NCBI GenBank assembly: GCA_947478805.1
Contig: CANJXQ010000026.1
Location: 1 to 34,954 of the forward strand
DNA from: Betaproteobacteria bacterium
GTDB lineage: Bacteria; Pseudomonadota; Gammaproteobacteria; Burkholderiales; SG8-39
Direction: 5' to 3'
Length of the DNA: 34,954 nt
Shown here piece after piece: positions 15,022 to 24,012 of this stretch (position 1 is its first letter; each line of letters begins with the position of its first letter). The position numbers and the translations under genes were made by a program. The notes under the pieces were generated by a model that was not told where the DNA came from, did no database searches, and worked only from the letters and a program-made list of their open reading frames with translations.

Positions 15022-17152
15022 GCGCGAGTTCCCGGCCCGCGAGGGTGAACCAGAAGACGGTTCTCCCGTCGTCAGTTGAGTCTGCATGTATTTCCTCCCC
15101 GTGTGCCTCGATGATGGACCTGCACACCGCCAGTCCCATCCCTACGCCATCCAGCTTTGTCGTGAAATACGGCTCGAACAGCTGTGCCCGGGCCACTTCC
15201 TCAAGGCCGCCGCCTGTATCGACCACTTCGATTCTGAGCTTTCCCGAATCCTGCCGAAGTGCCCGAACCGTGATTTCACGGATTCGTGAACGGGCCACCG
15301 CATCCATCGCGTTGTTCAGGAGGTTCAGCACGACCTGCACCAGAAGCGTAGCGTCCCCGGACACATCAGGCAAGCCCGGATCGATGTCCACCTTGATGCG
15401 CACCTTCTCTCGACTCTTTCGCGTCGAGGCTATGTCAATGGCATGTTTGACAACATCCTCTATGCGGATCCACGAACGCGAAATCCTCCGGCCGCCGACC
15501 AGCTCGCGAAATTTGCGAACGATGTCCGAGGCCAGGAGCGCGTGCGAAGCGGTTGCGCGCATCGCATCGCGGATGTCGGGGTCGATGCGCGTGTCGGCCT
15601 CCACCATGCGCAGGCACGCCTGGTTGTAGGTCACCACGGCAGCCAGCGGCTGATTGAGTTCATGCGCGAGGCCCACCATTGCCTGGCCAACACTCTCGGC
15701 CTGCGTCGCGCCGATCAACCGGCTTTGCAGGAGTCGCAGTTCTTCTTCCAGCGCAACGCGCCGCGAGACATCGCGGTCAAAGCCGCGCAGGCCGGCGCGC
15801 TCGCCGGTCACGGAGCGGATCAGGACAGAACTGCTCTCCAGCGTGATGCGCTTTCCCGACCGATGCCGCGCGATACGCAGCTTGACGCCCACGGCGTCCC
15901 GCTCCGGATTGCCGGCACCCCATATCATTTCCCCGCGCGTCCCGATCAGGTCTTCAGGTGCATAGCCGAACAAGGCGGTACAACTCGGGCTGCTGTAGGT
16001 GTACGCGCCGTTGGCATCGGTTTCCCAGACCCAGTCGGGCGTGGTTTCCACCAGGTCGCGAAAGCGCTGCTCACCGGCGCGCAGGGCCCCGGTCAGGCGC
16101 GATTGCAGTTCGCCTGCCTCGCGCCGGCGCCTGAGCAGCAGATGCACGCCCGCGGTCCCGAGCAGCACCAGGAGCGTTCCGCCAACGCCCAGCACCACCG
16201 GCCATTCCGAATCCTCGGCAAACAGGCTCTCTTCAGACGCCGAGACCGAAAGCTCCAGCGGTTCTCCGGCAAACTCGGTCAGCGTCGTGGCGTAGCGCGA
16301 CTCCGGGATGCCCGAGGCCGCCCTGGATGAGCCACGGCGTGCCGCGTCCTTGCCAGCCCATCCGCCGAGCGATTCAGCCAGCGACGTATGCTTGAGCGAC
16401 ACCGAGAACCCCTGGGGAACCTGCAGCGTTCCCACGCGCTCCAGGATCCTGGCAAAGTCCATCCACACGACAATCCAGCAACCCACTTTGCCGTCCGGCG
16501 CAAGCACCGGCACGACCAGCGCGGGTACCGATGCGGCAAGATTGTCGAACTCCTTCAGGCGTCGCAAGGCCGGCTTTTGCTCCGCCACCGGACGTCGTTC
16601 CAGTTCGGCGAATACGGCGCTGTGCCCCAGGTCGATTTGCGCCAGGGATCCGCTGGCCGCCTCCCCCATGCTGTACATCACTGCATAAGGTCGCTGCGCC
16701 CCTCCCGGCCCGGGATGATGAAGCCCCGCGGGCAACGGGCGCGCCGGCACCGCCAGGATGGTCGGACCAATCCCGCCATACAGCTGGCTTTGGCGCAACC
16801 CTCGGAACAGGCTCTCGAGCTGGGCTGCGCTCAAGGTCGGTGACACCGCAAGCACATTGCGCCAACGCTCGACGAGTTCAAAGTGGTCGGAAAGCGATCC
16901 CCGAACCGCATTGCCAATCCGCTCGACCGACAGCGCGAAATACATGGCGCGCTCTCGCTCGGCCTCGGCCGAGGATAACCGCACGGCCACGACAGTCACA
17001 AACGCGAGCACCGCTGCCACCGCGATCGTGATGGAGAGGTCTCGCTGGAGAATCCGGTTTGACGAGGTCAAGGTTGTCGGAGCTTTCAGAACGACACGCA
17101 AGGTTGGCGGAAGCAGTCTCCCGAAAACTTCAACCCGTAAATCTACGCCCAA
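15014..17152 (-). CDS. membrane sensor histidine kinase (CHASE-PAS-HisKA-HATPase)
   Basis: An inner-membrane kinase of about 700 residues, cognate to the overlapping FixJ-like regulator. TM1 is about residues 39-59; a periplasmic CHASE-like sensor (60-315) follows, with the RPYAVMYSMG segment; TM2 is about 318-340. Next are a PAS domain (361-470, TPDWVWETDANGAYTYSSPS), a dimerisation/phosphoacceptor helix with His497 (LAHELNQPLAA), and a GHKL ATPase with N box NNAMDAV (613-619), DTGGG (645-649) and GMGLAVCRS (671-679). The LAHELNQPL form is typical of FixL/DctB-like kinases. The start is uncertain: no ATG precedes TM1 and 17152 is a TTG codon, so one of several TTG codons must serve. The ligand of the CHASE domain is unknown. 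Confidence 0.92.
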   Translation of the reverse strand: MGVDLRVEVFGRLLPPTLRVVLKAPTTLTSSNRILQRDLSITIAVAAVLAFVTVVAVRLSSAEAERERAMYFALSVERIGNAVRGSLSDHFELVERWRNVLAVSPTLSAAQLESLFRGLRQSQLYGGIGPTILAVPARPLPAGLHHPGPGGAQRPYAVMYSMGEAASGSLAQIDLGHSAVFAELERRPVAEQKPALRRLKEFDNLAASVPALVVPVLAPDGKVGCWIVVWMDFARILERVGTLQVPQGFSVSLKHTSLAESLGGWAGKDAARRGSSRAASGIPESRYATTLTEFAGEPLELSVSASEESLFAEDSEWPVVLGVGGTLLVLLGTAGVHLLLRRRREAGELQSRLTGALRAGEQRFRDLVETTPDWVWETDANGAYTYSSPSCTALFGYAPEDLIGTRGEMIWGAGNPERDAVGVKLRIARHRSGKRITLESSSVLIRSVTGERAGLRGFDRDVSRRVALEEELRLLQSRLIGATQAESVGQAMVGLAHELNQPLAAVVTYNQACLRMVEADTRIDPDIRDAMRATASHALLASDIVRKFRELVGGRRISRSWIRIEDVVKHAIDIASTRKSREKVRIKVDIDPGLPDVSGDATLLVQVVLNLLNNAMDAVARSRIREITVRALRQDSGKLRIEVVDTGGGLEEVARAQLFEPYFTTKLDGVGMGLAVCRSIIEAHGEEIHADSTDDGRTVFWFTLAGRELAHA

Positions 17153-17286
17153 CTCGCGAATAAGCCACGATGTTCATGTGCGTGACCAGTGCGTATTATC
17201 CCATCAGAGGCGGCGCCGTTGTCTTGACATTGGATGCCGCAACCGATGCCACAACCGCAGGGTAAAAATAGCGGAGGAACACTGCC

Positions 17287-17484
17287 ATGAGCAACCTCGA
17301 GGGATTGCGCAAGGCCTGCAACATTGCACGCGGTCTTGATCCGGAAAGCGGCGAGCCGCTGGAAGAACAACACCTTGCCGCACCGCGCCCGAAGTCCAGC
17401 CACCGGCCCAAACGACGCGCGTTGCCTCCCCGGGAAACCGGCTCGCGCTGGGTCTACTTGGTCATCGACGAGCCCGTCACGTAA
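17287..17484 (+). CDS. small hypothetical protein
   Basis: A 65-residue, mostly hydrophilic protein preceded by a good Shine-Dalgarno (GGAGG 17273-17277, 9 nt before the ATG). There is no signal peptide or membrane segment. It has a basic, Pro-rich middle (APRPKSSHRPKRRALPP) and a short hydrophobic end (WVYLVIDEPVT). It stands alone between the divergent kinase gene and the convergent ureG. I do not recognise the family. It is probably real because of the ribosome site and normal composition, but it could be spurious. Confidence 0.5.
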   Translation: MSNLEGLRKACNIARGLDPESGEPLEEQHLAAPRPKSSHRPKRRALPPRETGSRWVYLVIDEPVT

Positions 17485-17609
17485 GCATTTCAACTAGAGC
17501 GAGCCGGGAAGGCATCGTCTCGGCCCCAACCCCGCCTGCTCGCCTTCAGCCGAGCGCGCTCAGCCCTGCGGTGATCGCGCGGTGAACGAGCGGGCAGATG
17601 CGCGGTTTT

Positions 17610-18233
17610 TCAGGCCTCGGCACCCGCTCGAAGCATGCCCTGCTCTTCGATGAACTGGACGATGGTCGTGAGGCCGAGTCCGGTCTTCAGGTTCGAGAAC
17701 ACGAAGGGCTTCGTGCCGCGCATCTTGCGAGCATCGCGGTCCATCACGTCCAGCGACGCGCCCACCATGGGCGCAAGATCGATCTTGTTGATGATCAGGA
17801 GATCCGACTTCATGATGCCCGGCCCGCCCTTGCGCGGAATCTTGTCGCCTGCGGCCACGTCGATGACATAGAGGGTAAGGTCGGACAGCTCGGGACTGAA
17901 GGTCGCCGCAAGGTTGTCGCCGCCCGACTCGATGAAGATCACATCGAGGTCGGTGAAACTGCGGTTGAGCCGCGCCACCGCCTCCAGGTTAATCGACGCA
18001 TCCTCGCGAATGGCGGTATGAGGGCACCCGCCGGTCTCCACGCCGATGATGCGTTCGGGCGCGAGCGCCTGGTTACGCACCAGGAACTGCGCGTCCTCTT
18101 CGGTGTAGATGTCGTTGGTGACGACGCCGATGTTGTACTTGTCGCGCAGGGAGCGGCACAGCGCCAGGGTGAGCGCCGTCTTACCGGAGCCGACCGGGCC
18201 GCCAATGCCCACGCGTAAAGGTTGTGAACTCAT
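17610..18233 (-). CDS. ureG: urease accessory GTPase UreG
   Basis: A 207-residue SIMIBI-class GTPase that hydrolyses GTP to drive nickel transfer into apo-urease with UreD, UreF and UreE. Motifs are the P-loop GGPVGSGKT (11-19), the nickel-binding C70-P71-H72 (ETGGCPH), the ESGGDNLAA switch region and the NKID guanine-specificity motif. The length is standard. It is the last gene of the urease operon, 6 bp after ureF, and ends convergent with the small hypothetical gene. No nickel permease gene (ureJ/hupE-type) follows. Confidence 0.98.
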   Translation of the reverse strand: MSSQPLRVGIGGPVGSGKTALTLALCRSLRDKYNIGVVTNDIYTEEDAQFLVRNQALAPERIIGVETGGCPHTAIREDASINLEAVARLNRSFTDLDVIFIESGGDNLAATFSPELSDLTLYVIDVAAGDKIPRKGGPGIMKSDLLIINKIDLAPMVGASLDVMDRDARKMRGTKPFVFSNLKTGLGLTTIVQFIEEQGMLRAGAEA

Positions 18234-18239
18234 AGATCC

Positions 18240-18935
18240 TCAGGAACGGAAAAGTCGCGAATACTGCGTTTCGTGATGGCTCGCCGCAATGGCGAGTCCG
18301 TGACAATAATTGTTCATTTCATGTGGGTCTATCGTGATCATTTCATCCAGATTGATCACAATTTTCGCGCCCAGCCTGGACAGAAGGCGCTGCCCCTCGG
18401 TCTGCCCCAGGGGCACGGCTTTCAGCGCCGCCATGACCTGGTTTTCCAGCCACGACCACACGTAGGCATTGAGGGCATTGCGCGCCGGGATGCGCCACTG
18501 CACCGCCGCGAATGTGAATGCCGAGGGAAACGCCGTCTCGCTGATCGCGTCCAGCGACTGCAATTCACCGGGCTCCAGGCCATCGCCTTCAGCTGCCATA
18601 TCGCCCAGCAATCGCACCAGCGAGTAGCCCATCTGCAGGGTTTCAGCGCGCAGTTCCGCGGTTTCGCGGGTGACGATGAACCAGTCGTTCCACTCGCGAA
18701 CCCCGGCCATGTCGCGCTCGGCCCATGCGGCATACAGGCGCCACCAGACGGGCGCCTCCAGACGCGCCATCGAATAACGAAGCATGTCGCCGATCCAGAC
18801 CTCTGCGTCGGCTGCCGTCGCGACCACCCCCGACTCCACCGCCGCCTCGAGGCCCTGAGAATAGCTGTAGGCACCCACCGGCAGCGTGGGGCTTGCCAGT
18901 TGCAGCAGCCGGGTCAGTGCGAGGTCGTCGTTCAT
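18240..18935 (-). CDS. ureF: urease accessory protein UreF
   Basis: A 231-residue all-helical protein that bridges UreD and UreG and gates GTPase action during nickel insertion. Family features are the N-terminal LLQLASPTLPVGAYSYSQGLE (about 10-30), RETAELRAETLQMG in the middle, and the C-terminal SHHETQYSRLFRS tail that touches UreD. It starts 18 bp after ureE and ends 6 bp before ureG, so translation is probably coupled. Confidence 0.97.
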   Translation of the reverse strand: MNDDLALTRLLQLASPTLPVGAYSYSQGLEAAVESGVVATAADAEVWIGDMLRYSMARLEAPVWWRLYAAWAERDMAGVREWNDWFIVTRETAELRAETLQMGYSLVRLLGDMAAEGDGLEPGELQSLDAISETAFPSAFTFAAVQWRIPARNALNAYVWSWLENQVMAALKAVPLGQTEGQRLLSRLGAKIVINLDEMITIDPHEMNNYCHGLAIAASHHETQYSRLFRS

Positions 18936-18953
18936 GCGCAGCGTCGAGAGGGC

Positions 18954-19691
18954 TCAGTGCTTGTGGCCATGGTCGCAATGAGGCCCATGCACATGGCCAT
19001 GCTCAGGCCCATGCTCAGGCTCGCGGTCGTGCCCGTGGTCGTGCCCTTGCCCCGGTTCATGATCATGGCCCGAGGCATGCGCATGCCCGTGGTCGTGGCC
19101 ACAACTGGGGCCGTGGACGTGCGCTTCCTCATGCGCGTGCCCGTGGTCATGTGCATGCTCATGTGCGTGGCCATGCTCGTGCGCTTCGCCATAATGATGA
19201 ATCTTGCCCGGCCCGCTGCCCTCCTCGTGGTGCGCATGTCCTGCGCCTTCTCCGGCGTGGCCGTACGCCCCCGCCTCCGGCTCGAACGGCGCCTGCATCG
19301 AGGCGACGCTGGCGCCCAGCCCGGTCAGCATGTTCTCCAGCACGTGGTCCGCCGCCAGGCGCAGGAAGCCCTCGCCCACCTGCACCGGCACATGGCGGTT
19401 GCCCAGGTGGTAGGCCGCGCGCAGCAGGTCCTCCGGCGTCTCGCAGGTCACGTTCAGCACGGCCTCGGGTTCGGCAACCACTTCGATCACGCGCCCATCC
19501 GATGCAACCACGAGGTCGCCCCCGCGCAACACCTCGCCGCGCGGAAGCATCACTCCGACCTCCTCGCCCGAGGCCAGTTGCGCGCGCAACCGCGACTTCT
19601 GGCGCGCATCGAACGGCAGCTTCAACTCCCCCTTGACCGCGATGTTGTAGGCGGCGCGGGAGGCTTTCAGTTTTTTTCGAATCTCGATCAT
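18954..19691 (-). CDS. ureE: urease nickel metallochaperone UreE with a very long His-rich tail
   Basis: A 245-residue protein. Residues 1-140 are the normal two-domain UreE: peptide-binding domain with [21 protein letters not shown] shortened here to its core, and a metal-binding domain with [10 protein letters not shown] around His100, the dimer-interface nickel ligand. Residues 141-245 are a low-complexity tail with about 34 His plus Asp, Glu and Gly (repeats such as [17 protein letters not shown]) and two Cys. Such tails bind several Ni2+ ions. The Klebsiella tail is only about 15 residues, so this one is extreme and could store or buffer nickel or other metals. It is separated from ureC by 213 bp containing repeat copy 2, an unusual break in the operon. 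Confidence 0.97.
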   Translation of the reverse strand: MIEIRKKLKASRAAYNIAVKGELKLPFDARQKSRLRAQLASGEEVGVMLPRGEVLRGGDLVVASDGRVIEVVAEPEAVLNVTCETPEDLLRAAYHLGNRHVPVQVGEGFLRLAADHVLENMLTGLGASVASMQAPFEPEAGAYGHAGEGAGHAHHEEGSGPGKIHHYGEAHEHGHAHEHAHDHGHAHEEAHVHGPSCGHDHGHAHASGHDHEPGQGHDHGHDREPEHGPEHGHVHGPHCDHGHKH

Positions 19692-19777
19692 GAAGGGGCT
19701 CTTTCCTGGTCAATGCCGCTCTTCTTCGTTCGCAGCGGAGTGACGGAGTCTACGTTCGAATCGCCGTTCTAGGAGGA

Positions 19778-19902
19778 TGTTGAAAAAGGGGGACATGGTC
19801 CCCCTTGACCCCCTACTTCGGGGGCTGTTGAAAAACGCTTCCCTCTGAAGAGAAGCACGTAAATTGGCGAGTTTCGCATTGGGGAAGCGTTTTTCAACAG
19901 CC
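19778..19902 (-). repeat. 3'-UTR hairpin element, copy 2 (between ureC and ureE)
   Basis: Two nucleotides after the ureC stop, on the minus strand, a 21-bp perfect inverted repeat occurs (19823-19843 with 19882-19902, 38-nt loop; outer end GGCTGTTGAAAAACG). Then comes the core: CCCCC-TACTTC-GGGGG (19809-19824) and GGGGGAC-ATG-GTCCCCC (19788-19804). On the far side, TGTTGAAAAA (19778-19787) exactly repeats the hairpin arm at 19826-19835. It shares core and layout with the elements at 4539-4608 and 14278-14354. Lying inside the urease operon, it may lower or process the ureEFG part of the transcript. Confidence 0.75.
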
Positions 19903-19904
19903 TG

Positions 19905-21608
19905 CTAGAAAAGGAAGTAACGCTGGGCCATGGGCAGCACGCGGGCAGGCTCGCACACCAGCGCGACGCCGTCCGCCTTGACCACGTAGGTTTCCGGGTC
20001 GACTTCGATCTTCGGCAGCGCGTCATTGAGGACCATGTCCTTCTTGCCGATGTTGCGGCAGTTCGATACCGCCAGCAGCGGCTTCCTCAGGCCTAGTGCC
20101 GCCACCGTCGGGTTCTCCAGCGCCGCCTGCGACAAAAAGGTCACGGAAGTTGCCAATGCGCCGCCGAACGCGCCGAACATGGGCCGGTAATGGACCGGCT
20201 GCGGAGTCGGGATGGAGGCATTCGGGTCACCCATCGCCGCCGCCGCAATCATGCCGCCCTTGAGGATCAGCGACGGCTTGGCGCCGAAGAATGCCGGCTT
20301 CCAGAACACCAGGTCGGCCAGCTTGCCCACCGTGATCGAGCCCACCTCGTGCGCCACGCCGTGGGCGACGGCCGGGTTGATGGTGTACTTGGCGATGTAA
20401 CGCTTGACGCGTGCGTTGTCCGCCCGCGCGGAGTCGCCTGCCAGCGCGCCGCGCTGCGTCTTCATCTTGTGCGCCGTCTGCCAGGTGCGGATGATGACCT
20501 CCCCCACGCGGCCCATGGCCTGCGAGTCCGACGACAACATCGAGAAAGCTCCCATGTCATGCAGGATGTCCTCTGCGGCGATGGTTTCGCGGCGGATGCG
20601 CGACTCAGCGAAGGCCACGTCTTCGGCAATCGAGGGGTCGAGGTGGTGGCACACCATGAGCATGTCCAGGTGCTCGTCCAGCGTGTTGACCGTGTAGGGT
20701 CGTGTCGGATTGGTGGACGAGGGCAGCACATTGGGCTGGCCGCAGACGCGGATGATGTCGGGGGCGTGACCGCCTCCGGCGCCTTCGGTGTGATAGGTGT
20801 GGATGGTGCGGCCCTTGAAGGCGGCGATCGAGGCCTCGACGAATCCGGATTCGTTGAGCGTGTCGGTGTGGATCGCCACCTGCACGTCCATCTCGTCGGC
20901 GACACCCAGGCAGCAGTCGATGGCTGGCGGCGTGGTGCCCCAGTCTTCGTGGAGCTTCAGGCCGATGGCCCCGGCCGCGACCTGCTCGCGCAGCGCCTCG
21001 GGCAGGCTGGCATTGCCCTTGCCGAGGAAACCCAGGTTCATCGGGAAGGCTTCGGCCGCCTGCAGCATGCTGTACAGGTGCCAGGGGCCGGGCGTGCAGG
21101 TGGTGGCGAAGGTGCCTGTCGCGGGCCCCGTGCCGCCGCCGATCATGGTGGTGACGCCCGACATCAGCGCCTCGTCGATCTGCTGCGGGCAGATGAAATG
21201 GATGTGCGTGTCGATGCCGCCGGCGGTGACGATCATGCCTTCGCCGGCGATGATCTCGGTGCCGGGCCCGATCACGATGGTGATCGCCGGCTGGATATCC
21301 GGGTTGCCCGCCTTGCCGATGCCGGCGATGCGGCCGTCCTTGATGCCGATGTCCGCCTTGACGATGCCCCAGTGGTCGACGATCAGCGCATTGGTGATGA
21401 CGGTGTCGGCGACATCCTTCGAGACCCTCTGGCTCTGGCCCATGCCGTCACGGATGACCTTGCCGCCACCGAACTTCACTTCCTCCCCGTAGGTAGTGAA
21501 ATCCTTCTCCACCTCGATCCACAGGTCGGTGTCGGCGAGACGCACGCGGTCGCCTGTGGTCGGGCCGAACATTTCCGCATAGGCGCGGCGGGAAATTTTC
21601 ACGCTCAT
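19905..21608 (-). CDS. ureC: urease alpha subunit UreC
   Basis: The 567-residue catalytic subunit hydrolyses urea to ammonia and carbamate at a di-nickel centre. All active-site residues are present: H135 and H137 (GIDTHIHF), the lysine carbamylated to bridge the nickels K218 (GLKLHEDWG), H247 (AIHTDTLNE), H273 ([15 protein letters not shown]), C320/H321 of the mobile flap (MVCHHLDPS) and D361 (LSSDSQAMG). Length and numbering differ by one from the Klebsiella enzyme. The start overlaps the ureB stop by 4 nt (ATGA, 21605-21608). The stop is followed within 2 nt by the repeat element. Confidence 0.99.
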   Translation of the reverse strand: MSVKISRRAYAEMFGPTTGDRVRLADTDLWIEVEKDFTTYGEEVKFGGGKVIRDGMGQSQRVSKDVADTVITNALIVDHWGIVKADIGIKDGRIAGIGKAGNPDIQPAITIVIGPGTEIIAGEGMIVTAGGIDTHIHFICPQQIDEALMSGVTTMIGGGTGPATGTFATTCTPGPWHLYSMLQAAEAFPMNLGFLGKGNASLPEALREQVAAGAIGLKLHEDWGTTPPAIDCCLGVADEMDVQVAIHTDTLNESGFVEASIAAFKGRTIHTYHTEGAGGGHAPDIIRVCGQPNVLPSSTNPTRPYTVNTLDEHLDMLMVCHHLDPSIAEDVAFAESRIRRETIAAEDILHDMGAFSMLSSDSQAMGRVGEVIIRTWQTAHKMKTQRGALAGDSARADNARVKRYIAKYTINPAVAHGVAHEVGSITVGKLADLVFWKPAFFGAKPSLILKGGMIAAAAMGDPNASIPTPQPVHYRPMFGAFGGALATSVTFLSQAALENPTVAALGLRKPLLAVSNCRNIGKKDMVLNDALPKIEVDPETYVVKADGVALVCEPARVLPMAQRYFLF

Positions 21609-21949
21609 TTCGCTGCCCCCTTCCCGCCCGCCTTCAAGGCACCCCTCAGTTCGCCCATCACCTTGCCCTGGAATCCGTAGACCTTTCGGTCGCCCGCCAG
21701 CGCCACCAGCTTCACCGTGCGCGACTGTCCCGGCTCGAAGCGCACCGCAGTGCCCGCGGCGATATCGAGTCGCATGCCGTACGCCGCCTCGCGCTCGAAC
21801 TTGAGCGCGTCATTGGTCTCGAAGAAGTGATAGTGGGAGCCGACCTGGATGGGCCGGTCCCCGGAATTGGCGACCTTCAGGGTTGCCGTCCTGCGGCCGA
21901 CATTGAGCTCGATGTCGCCTGCAACGGTTTCGATTTCACCTGGAATCAT
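21605..21949 (-). CDS. ureB: urease beta subunit UreB
   Basis: A 114-residue structural subunit. Standard signatures are [19 protein letters not shown] at the start, [20 protein letters not shown] in the middle, and [25 protein letters not shown] near the end (written here in parts). It packs with UreA and UreC in the (ABC)3 trimer and does not carry nickel ligands. It overlaps ureC by 4 nt and follows ureA by 22 bp. The separate ureA and ureB genes are the usual proteobacterial arrangement, not the fused Helicobacter form. Confidence 0.98.
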   Translation of the reverse strand: MIPGEIETVAGDIELNVGRRTATLKVANSGDRPIQVGSHYHFFETNDALKFEREAAYGMRLDIAAGTAVRFEPGQSRTVKLVALAGDRKVYGFQGKVMGELRGALKAGGKGAAK

Positions 21950-21971
21950 GGCTGCGCTCCGTGCAATGCGT

Positions 21972-22274
21972 TCATGGAATCGGATGATGGACGGTGACCA
22001 GCTTCGTCCCGTCGGGGAAGGTTGCCTCCACCTGGATGTCCGGAATCATCTCAGGCACGCCCTCCATGACATCCTCGCGCTTCAAGAGCGTGGTGCCGTA
22101 ACTCATCAGTTCGGCCACCGTGCGCCCGTCGCGCGCGCCTTCGAGGATGGCCGCGGTGATGAAAGCCACCGCCTCCGGATAGTTGAGCTTCAGGCCGCGC
22201 GCGCGGCGCCGCTCCGCCAACAATCCGGCGGTGAAGATCAGCAGCTTGTCTTTCTCTCGTGGCGTCAGTTCCAT
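21972..22274 (-). CDS. ureA: urease gamma subunit UreA
   Basis: A 100-residue structural subunit with the typical opening [20 protein letters not shown], then [21 protein letters not shown] and a C-terminal [19 protein letters not shown]. The length is exactly the family norm. It lies 79 bp downstream of ureD; that gap is AT-rich for this genome but has no promoter I can defend. Confidence 0.98.
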   Translation of the reverse strand: MELTPREKDKLLIFTAGLLAERRRARGLKLNYPEAVAFITAAILEGARDGRTVAELMSYGTTLLKREDVMEGVPEMIPDIQVEATFPDGTKLVTVHHPIP

Positions 22275-22353
22275 GGCACCTGGCTTCCAGAATTATTATC
22301 AATTGTGAACATCGGATCACGTTCTGCTTACTTGGAAATAATAAATATGATCA

Positions 22354-23214
22354 TCATGTCGCCCATATCCTCGGCGGATCGGCCTGCCCGCCATGCAGTT
22401 GCGGTCGCATCAGCGCCCACAGCGCCGCGAACCAGTGGCGCGCTTCTTCCGACGAATCGCCCAGCCAGCGAGCGATGCACACGCCAGGCAGCCGGGTCAC
22501 TCCCGCCTTGGCACCTGCAGTGACCGGCACCGCGCGGCACGCCGACATCACCTCGGCAGGCAAGTCGCGTCCGGCTGCGATCAAGGTCCCGCACACGGTG
22601 TGGCCGGCCATTCCCACGGGCGATGCGAATAGCGGATCGTCTCCATCAATCCTGCCCTGCTCCAGCCACAACCGGCGGCCGTTGCGCGACACCTGGGTGC
22701 GCGTGCGCAGTTCCCCCGTCGCAAAGCGCTCGCCGGAGGCCGTTCGGCCAAAGCAGACAATGTCCCAACCCAGGTAGACCGCATCACCCTCGAGTCGCAC
22801 CTCCGTTGTCACGTTCGCCATGGCCCCATTGAACACGATGCTCTCTTGGGGCAGCCATTCCAGCGATGCCCCCGCCTGCACCTCGAACACCAGCGACTGG
22901 CTCGCCGCCGGCCCCGACGAGCGGTACCACTTGCCGGCGCCCGGCGTGGTCAGCAGTGCCGCGCTCGATTCGCCGAGATTCACCGCAATCGCGAGCCTGT
23001 CCCCGCCGGCAATGCCACCCGGGGGATGCACCACGATGGTGTGGCACGTCGCCTCGCCTTCCGGGTAGAGGTTGCGCTGCACGCGCAACGGTCCCAGGTG
23101 CTCGCGCCTGGCCAGGACGGTACGGCCGCCGCTGCGCTCGTAACCCAGGGTCAGTCGCGCATCCCAGCAGGGCATGACTGCGGCAGAAGCGGGCGCAAGA
23201 TCGCTGAGGTCCAT
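22354..23214 (-). CDS. ureD: urease accessory protein UreD
   Basis: A 286-residue scaffold that binds apo-urease and, with UreF and UreG, delivers nickel. Family features are WDARLTLGYERSGGRTVLARR near the start, HPPGGIAGGDRL, LLTTPGAGKWYRS, WLPQESIVFNGA and GWDIVCFGRTASGERF. ATG 23214 places the start just before the conserved domain; an upstream ATG at 23286 would add 24 residues and has no ribosome site, while AGGGAA lies about 10 nt before 23214. It follows urtE on the same strand (86 bp with this start), linking transporter and enzyme genes in one long unit. Confidence 0.95.
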   Translation of the reverse strand: MDLSDLAPASAAVMPCWDARLTLGYERSGGRTVLARREHLGPLRVQRNLYPEGEATCHTIVVHPPGGIAGGDRLAIAVNLGESSAALLTTPGAGKWYRSSGPAASQSLVFEVQAGASLEWLPQESIVFNGAMANVTTEVRLEGDAVYLGWDIVCFGRTASGERFATGELRTRTQVSRNGRRLWLEQGRIDGDDPLFASPVGMAGHTVCGTLIAAGRDLPAEVMSACRAVPVTAGAKAGVTRLPGVCIARWLGDSSEEARHWFAALWALMRPQLHGGQADPPRIWAT

Positions 23215-23300
23215 GAAGACGGCATTCCCTGAATATTTTCGAGCCCGGATGCCTCCGGCGTGACCGATAGCGTAGCACCCCGGCATCCATCCGACGTCAC

Positions 23301-23993
23301 TCAGATCGCGAGCATGCCCTTGACGTTCTCGGCGTCCATCTCGCTGCCCGGCCCGGCCTTGACCACCTCGCCGCGGGACATCACCACATAGTGGTCGGCC
23401 AGCTCGCGGGCGAAGTCGTAATACTGCTCGACCAGCAGGATGGCCATCTCGCCGCTCTGGGCCAGGGTCGAGATGACACGGCCGATGTCCTTGATGATGG
23501 AGGGCTGGATGCCTTCTGTCGGCTCATCCAGGATGAGCAGCCTGGGGCCGGCCGCGAGCGCCCGGCCGATCGCCAGTTGCTGCTGCTGGCCGCCCGACAG
23601 ATCGCCGCCGCGCCGGTGGAGCATGTCCTTCAACACCGGGAACATGTCGAAGATCCGCGCCGGCACCTTGCCGCCACCCGGCTTGGAGGCCAGGCCCATG
23701 AGGAGGTTTTCTTCAACAGTCAGGCGGGGAAAGATTTCCCGCCCCTGCGGCACGTAGCCGATGCCCAGCCGCGCGCGCTCGTAAGGAGGCAGCGCCGAAA
23801 TGTTCTTCCCATCCAGCATCAGTGATCCGGAACGGATGGGCAACAGGCCCACCAGGCATTTCAGCAGCGTGGTCTTGCCCACGCCGTTGCGACCCAGCAC
23901 CGTGGTGCAGGCGCCCATGGGGATGTCGAAGGCGACATCGCGCAGGATGTGGGACCCGCCGTAGTACTGGTTCAATCCGGTGATGCTCAGCAT
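23301..23993 (-). CDS. urtE: urea ABC transporter ATPase UrtE
   Basis: A 230-residue LivF-type ATPase of the urea importer. Walker A is GRNGVGKTT (about 35-43), the signature LSGGQQQQLAIGRAL, Walker B LLILDEPTEG and a switch His in the downstream region of the family form. It pairs with UrtD to power the UrtB/UrtC channel. It starts 19 bp after urtD. Adjacency to ureD, rather than to amino-acid genes, supports urea rather than branched-chain amino acids as substrate. Confidence 0.97.
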   Translation of the reverse strand: MLSITGLNQYYGGSHILRDVAFDIPMGACTTVLGRNGVGKTTLLKCLVGLLPIRSGSLMLDGKNISALPPYERARLGIGYVPQGREIFPRLTVEENLLMGLASKPGGGKVPARIFDMFPVLKDMLHRRGGDLSGGQQQQLAIGRALAAGPRLLILDEPTEGIQPSIIKDIGRVISTLAQSGEMAILLVEQYYDFARELADHYVVMSRGEVVKAGPGSEMDAENVKGMLAI

Positions 23994-24012
23994 GATTGAT
24001 TCATCGTCCCAC

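Noticed and set aside
17224-17229. Perfect TTGACA box ahead of the small gene at 17287
   Set aside because: No acceptable -10 hexamer occurs at 16-18 nt spacing.
18954-19250. Tandem short repeats that might be a CRISPR or minisatellite
   Set aside because: They are in-frame His/Asp/Gly codons of the UreE tail, with no regular repeat-spacer pattern.
18273-19772. Plus-strand frame of 499 codons across ureF and ureE
   Set aside because: It is the complement of genuine UreF/UreE; its Met/Val-rich stretch is only the antisense of the His-rich tail.
20190-21680. Long plus-strand reading frame of about 496 codons opposite ureC
   Set aside because: Antisense to a fully diagnostic urease gene; it arises from GC-rich codon bias and has no family features.
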